NCBI GenBank assembly: GCA_009780625.1
Contig: WQZR01000047.1
Coordinates: forward strand, 1 to 8,175
Direction of reading: 5' to 3'
Length of the DNA stretch: 8,175 nucleotides
Source: Bacillota bacterium
GTDB taxonomy: Bacteria; Bacillota; Clostridia; Christensenellales; UBA1242
In this document: positions 5,304 to 8,175 of the stretch, one piece after another
Position numbering within the stretch: the stretch's first letter is position 1
How the letters are laid out: the number at the start of each line of letters is the position of its first letter
Made by a program: the position numbers and the translations under genes
Notes under the pieces: model-generated
Databases searched by the model: none
Told to the model about the DNA's origin: nothing
What the model saw: the letters and a program-made list of their open reading frames with translations, nothing else

Positions 5304-5828
5304 ATGAAAAACGAAGATAAAAGCATTTTTCAAACAATGCCTCTGACTAAAAGAGAGCAAGAAGAACTTGCAAGAATTAAAGAAATTGCAAAAATATTCG
5401 AGCCGCGTCTTGCTGCATTCTTCTTTTATGCTTGCGATTTTCAAAATGGACAATGCAGAAGAATGAGGGAGAAAGGGAAAAAGTTTTGTTGCTGCACTCA
5501 CGAAGGCTATAACTGCGACAAGCTGACAGAAAAAGGTTGTTCGATTAGAGGTTCCGAAAGACCAAGCATGTGCAACATTTTTCTATGCACAGAAACAAAC
5601 AACAAAATGAGAGAATATCACAACATCATTCTAAAAGCCGAAATGGGGCAGGCATCAATCAGAGAAGTCTATGCTGTAATGCCAGAACTAAGAACAATGA
5701 GTTCTCGTGCAATTAAAGAAATAAACCGAGGAATTGAGATTTGGGTGCAGTTCTATGAAGAAGTTGGCGAAGAAGGTAATAATCTTCTTTCTAAAGAGTT
5801 TGTAAACAGGCATAACAGAGGCGCGTAG
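5304..5828 (+). CDS. Cysteine-rich YkgJ-like putative metal-binding protein
   Basis: A soluble 174-residue protein with nine cysteines, all within residues 44-95: C44, C51, C62-C64, C71, C79, C90 and C95. The run GCSIRGSERPSMCNIFLC (78-95) resembles the C-terminal signature of the YkgJ (CxxCxxxCC) putative zinc/iron-chelating family, where a Cys is followed by an 'RP..C' motif. FCCC (61-64) would be the paired-cysteine part. The flanks are helical and charged, with no signal peptide, so a cytoplasmic metal- or cluster-binding role is likely but unproven. The ATG lies 2 nt after the mscL stop with only a weak purine stretch upstream, so translation is probably coupled to mscL. No terminator is visible after it; the promoter of the next gene starts 2 nt beyond the stop. 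The family call is moderate because the first cysteines do not fit the YkgJ spacing exactly. Confidence 0.75.
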   Translation: MKNEDKSIFQTMPLTKREQEELARIKEIAKIFEPRLAAFFFYACDFQNGQCRRMREKGKKFCCCTHEGYNCDKLTEKGCSIRGSERPSMCNIFLCTETNNKMREYHNIILKAEMGQASIREVYAVMPELRTMSSRAIKEINRGIEIWVQFYEEVGEEGNNLLSKEFVNRHNRGA

Positions 5829-5829
5829 T

Positions 5830-5846
5830 TTGACGTATTTTGTCAA
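5830..5846. repeat. Short inverted repeat over the -35 box of the activase gene
   Basis: TTGAC (5830-5834) and GTCAA (5842-5846) are inverted arms around a 7-nt spacer, covering the -35 box and part of the spacer. It could be an operator half-site pair. Five-bp arms also arise by chance, so this is tentative. Confidence 0.25.
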
Positions 5847-5859
5847 TATGTGCTATCAT
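5830..5859 (+). promoter_or_regulatory. Promoter of the giant activase gene, leaderless geometry
   Basis: TTGACG (5830-5835), an 18-bp spacer and TATCAT (5854-5859), preceded by TG-C, form a combined -35 and extended -10 promoter. It starts 2 nt after the stop codon of the preceding gene. The -10 ends 7 nt before the ATG at 5867 and no SD is present, so the transcript probably begins at the start codon. Confidence 0.75.
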
Positions 5860-5866
5860 AGAAATT

Positions 5867-8175
5867 ATGCGTAAAAATGAAAATGAAATCGAAAAGAAAA
5901 TATCAATAGGGTTAGACGTTGGCTCAACAACTGTTAAAGTTGCAGTTCTAGATGAACAAGATAACATTCTATACTCAAGTTATGAAAGACACTTGTCGGA
6001 CATCAAAAGCACTGTCACAAAACAACTGACAGAAGCCTTCAAAAAAGCTCCAGCGGAGTTTACAATCATGGTGACTGGTTCTGGCGGAATTGGTGTTTCA
6101 AAATGGCTTGAGATTCCTTTTGTTCAAGAAGTTGTTGCAGGTGCTGCAGCAATTCAAGAAATTATTCCAGAAACAGATGTTGCAATCGAACTTGGAGGAG
6201 AAGACGCAAAGATTACGTATCTTAAAGGCGGCTTAGAGCAAAGAATGAACGGAACATGTGCAGGTGGCACAGGTGCGTTTATCGACCAAATGGCAACACT
6301 TCTAAACACAGATGCAAGTGGACTGAACAAACTTGCAGAAAAAAGCACAACAATATATCCAATTGCTTCTCGTTGCGGGGTTTTTGCAAAGACAGACATT
6401 CAACCATTGATTAACGACGGTGCAGCGAAGGCTGACCTAGCTATATCAATTTTCCAATCAGTTGTAAACCAAACGGTTTCGGGTCTTGCATGTGGAAAAC
6501 CAATCAGAGGAAATGTTGCATATCTTGGTGGACCACTTCACTTCCTTCCAGAACTTAGAAAAAGATTTTCCGAAACTATAAAACCAGTTAAAGAAATTGT
6601 TCCACCAAACGGACAAGTTTTCAACGCCATAGGTGCGGCAGTTCTTTCAAGAAGAGAACAACCACTTGTTGGCAAAACAATTTTGGAAAAAGTTAAATCA
6701 GACAGAAAAGTGGAGCACGAAGTTGAAAGGCTTCCAGCACTATTTGAAAACGAAGAAGACTTCACAAAATTTAACGAAAGACACAACACAGAAATTCCAA
6801 CTGCTGAAATAAAAAAACATTCAGGCGTTTGCTTTCTTGGAATTGACGCAGGCTCAACAACAACAAAAGCAGTTCTTACAGATAGTGAAGACAGAATCAT
6901 TTATGAGTGGTACGGAAGTAACTCTGGCGACCCTCTAAAAACTGTTGAAGGAATTTTAAACGATATTTATAAAAAACTTCCAAAAGATGCTTTCATTGGT
7001 CGCGCAACTGTGACAGGCTATGGCGAAAGATTCATCAAAGAAGCATTCACACTAGACGGTGGGGAAGTTGAAACAATGGCTCACTTCACAGCGGCGGAAC
7101 ATCTTCTTCCAGGCGTGGACTTTATTTTGGACATCGGCGGGCAAGACATGAAGTGTATGCACATCAAAAATGGCAGCATAGACAACATTCTTCTAAACGA
7201 AGCATGCAGTTCGGGTTGCGGAAGTTTCCTCGAAACATTTGCAAACGCTCTAAAACTTTCAGTAAAAGAATTCGTTTGGCATGGAATTTGGGCAAGAGAC
7301 CCAGTTGACTTAGGTTCACGTTGCACGGTGTTTATGAACAGCCGTGTTAAACAAGCACAAAAAGAAGGCGCAGCAGTTGGAGATATCTCTGCGGGTCTTT
7401 CATATTCAGTTGTTAAAAACGCACTATATAAGGTTATAAAAATCACAAGTCCAGAATGTCTTGGCGAAAAGATTATGGTTCAAGGCGGAACATTTCTAAA
7501 CACTGCGGTTCTTAGAGCATTCGAACTTGTGAGTGGAAGAGAAGTGTATAGACCAAAACAAGCAGGAATTATGGGTGCATTTGGTGCAGCTTTGATTTCA
7601 AAGAAACAACACACAGGTGGAGTTTCAACAATAATTTCAAAAGACAAACTAGGAAAGTTCGACGTAAAAAAATCTGCAAAGCGTTGCAGTGGTTGCACAA
7701 ACAACTGTCTTCTTACAATCACAGAGTTTAACGACAAAAGAAAATACATAACAAACTCTAAATGCGAAAAGTTCAATCAAGATGCTCACAAAGCAAAAGA
7801 ACCACTTCCAAACCTATATGACTACAAATATAAGAGACTTTTCAACTATAAATCTCTAGACCCGAAGACTGCACCACGCGGAGTTGTTGGAATTCCAAGA
7901 GTTCTAAACATGTATGAAAACTATCCATTCTGGCACACATTCTGGACAAGTCTAGGCTATTCGGTGAAACTAAGCCCAGAATCAACAAGAGCAGTTTACG
8001 ACTTAGGAATAGAAAGCATGCCATCAGAATCTGTTTGCTATCCAGCAAAAATTGCACACGGACATATAAAGTCTTTGACAGATGCTGGTGTTAAGTTTAT
8101 TTTCTATCCATCAATTGCATACGAAATAAAAGACGGAACCAAAGGCGACGACCACTATAACTGCCCGGTTGTAAC
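5867..8175 (+). CDS. Giant fused 2-hydroxyacyl-CoA dehydratase activase-type protein (two BcrAD/BadFG modules plus DUF2229-like part), 3' end outside window
   Basis: The first 769 codons are present and the frame is open to the window end; relatives are about 1,400 residues. Module one is an ASKHA ATPase with GLDVGSTTVK (15-24), LGGEDAK (109-115), C131 in NGTCAGGTGAF and C170 in SRCGVFAKTD. Module two repeats this with GIDAGSTTTK (325-334), IGGQD (423-427), C447 in EACSSGCGSF and C486 in SRCTVF. A Cys4 motif follows (C607, C610, C614, C633), then a DUF2229-like part (about 655 onward) with IPRVLNMYENYPFW and SESVCYPAK (C724). HgdC-type activators use ATP hydrolysis to drive a low-potential electron from a [4Fe-4S] cluster into a dehydratase. 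Here activase and dehydratase-like acceptor appear fused; the substrate of this architecture is not known to me. No acyl-CoA pathway gene is adjacent. An in-frame TGA at 5831 and the early P-loop support the ATG at 5867; a TTG at 5840 is the only alternative. Confidence 0.9.
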   Translation, partial: MRKNENEIEKKISIGLDVGSTTVKVAVLDEQDNILYSSYERHLSDIKSTVTKQLTEAFKKAPAEFTIMVTGSGGIGVSKWLEIPFVQEVVAGAAAIQEIIPETDVAIELGGEDAKITYLKGGLEQRMNGTCAGGTGAFIDQMATLLNTDASGLNKLAEKSTTIYPIASRCGVFAKTDIQPLINDGAAKADLAISIFQSVVNQTVSGLACGKPIRGNVAYLGGPLHFLPELRKRFSETIKPVKEIVPPNGQVFNAIGAAVLSRREQPLVGKTILEKVKSDRKVEHEVERLPALFENEEDFTKFNERHNTEIPTAEIKKHSGVCFLGIDAGSTTTKAVLTDSEDRIIYEWYGSNSGDPLKTVEGILNDIYKKLPKDAFIGRATVTGYGERFIKEAFTLDGGEVETMAHFTAAEHLLPGVDFILDIGGQDMKCMHIKNGSIDNILLNEACSSGCGSFLETFANALKLSVKEFVWHGIWARDPVDLGSRCTVFMNSRVKQAQKEGAAVGDISAGLSYSVVKNALYKVIKITSPECLGEKIMVQGGTFLNTAVLRAFELVSGREVYRPKQAGIMGAFGAALISKKQHTGGVSTIISKDKLGKFDVKKSAKRCSGCTNNCLLTITEFNDKRKYITNSKCEKFNQDAHKAKEPLPNLYDYKYKRLFNYKSLDPKTAPRGVVGIPRVLNMYENYPFWHTFWTSLGYSVKLSPESTRAVYDLGIESMPSESVCYPAKIAHGHIKSLTDAGVKFIFYPSIAYEIKDGTKGDDHYNCPVV

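Noticed and set aside
4837..5501. Minus-strand reading frames of 141 and 166 codons across mscL and the Cys-rich gene
   Set aside because: They are antisense shadows of two well-supported genes and have no start signals.
1..8175. Possible reassigned genetic code, because none of the eight complete genes stops with TGA
   Set aside because: All tryptophans seen are TGG and no gene needs TGA read-through. Eight stops in A+T-rich DNA is too few to mean anything.
1..8175. CRISPR array, tRNA or rRNA gene, insertion sequence, phage or defence cassette
   Set aside because: There are no regularly spaced repeats, no cloverleaf or T-loop motif, no transposase or integrase, and no defence protein motifs. 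The genes look like ordinary chromosomal units.

Overview
The window is A+T-rich bacterial chromosomal DNA. It most resembles an anaerobic, low-GC, Clostridia-like member of the Bacillota, probably uncultured and possibly gut-associated. The reasons are the [4Fe-4S] L-serine dehydratase, the giant fused 2-hydroxyacyl-CoA-dehydratase-activase-type protein, strong AGGAGG ribosome binding sites on part of the genes, and short U-tailed hairpin terminators. This placement is inference, since no rRNA or marker gene is present. Reading frames, Trp codons (TGG) and stops (TAA/TAG) fit the standard code.

Layout. (1) 14-709, minus: a TraX-family integral membrane acyltransferase-like protein. (2) 791-2029, plus: single-chain iron-sulfur L-serine ammonia-lyase (sdaA), divergent from TraX. 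(3) A bidirectional terminator at 2029-2054 separates sdaA from a convergent membrane protein gene (2070-2537, minus) whose product is an internal duplication. (4) 2705-2947, plus: an 80-residue two-helix membrane protein, divergent from gene 3 and closed by a perfect 9-bp terminator. (5) 3004-3771, plus: an amidohydrolase-2/TatD-like metal hydrolase. (6) 3793-4665, minus: a 290-residue membrane protein with a charged coiled-coil tail, convergent with gene 5 over a shared bidirectional terminator. (7) 4768-5301 and 5304-5828, plus: mscL and a cysteine-rich YkgJ-like protein in a tight two-gene unit. (8) 5867 to the window end, plus: the first 769 codons of a giant protein with two fused ASKHA/BcrAD-BadFG activase modules, a Cys4 motif and the start of a DUF2229-like/dehydratase-like part.

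The genes do not form one pathway. They form about seven independent transcription units, mostly core metabolism, envelope and mechanosensing. There is no mobile element, CRISPR array, tRNA or recognisable defence cassette. Intergenic gaps are short, none over 300 bp; the largest, 167 bp at 2538-2704, holds two divergent promoters.

Two patterns deserve attention. First, the three genes without a Shine-Dalgarno sequence (TraX, hydrolase, activase) each have an extended -10 box (TGnTATnnT) ending only 6-7 nt before the ATG, which predicts leaderless mRNAs. The other first genes of units carry an SD, usually AGGAGG or GGAGG, with room for a 5' leader. Second, the activase carries both iron-sulfur cysteines in each of its two halves with the same 39-residue spacing, so one chain could build the cluster site that HgdC-type activators build as a homodimer.
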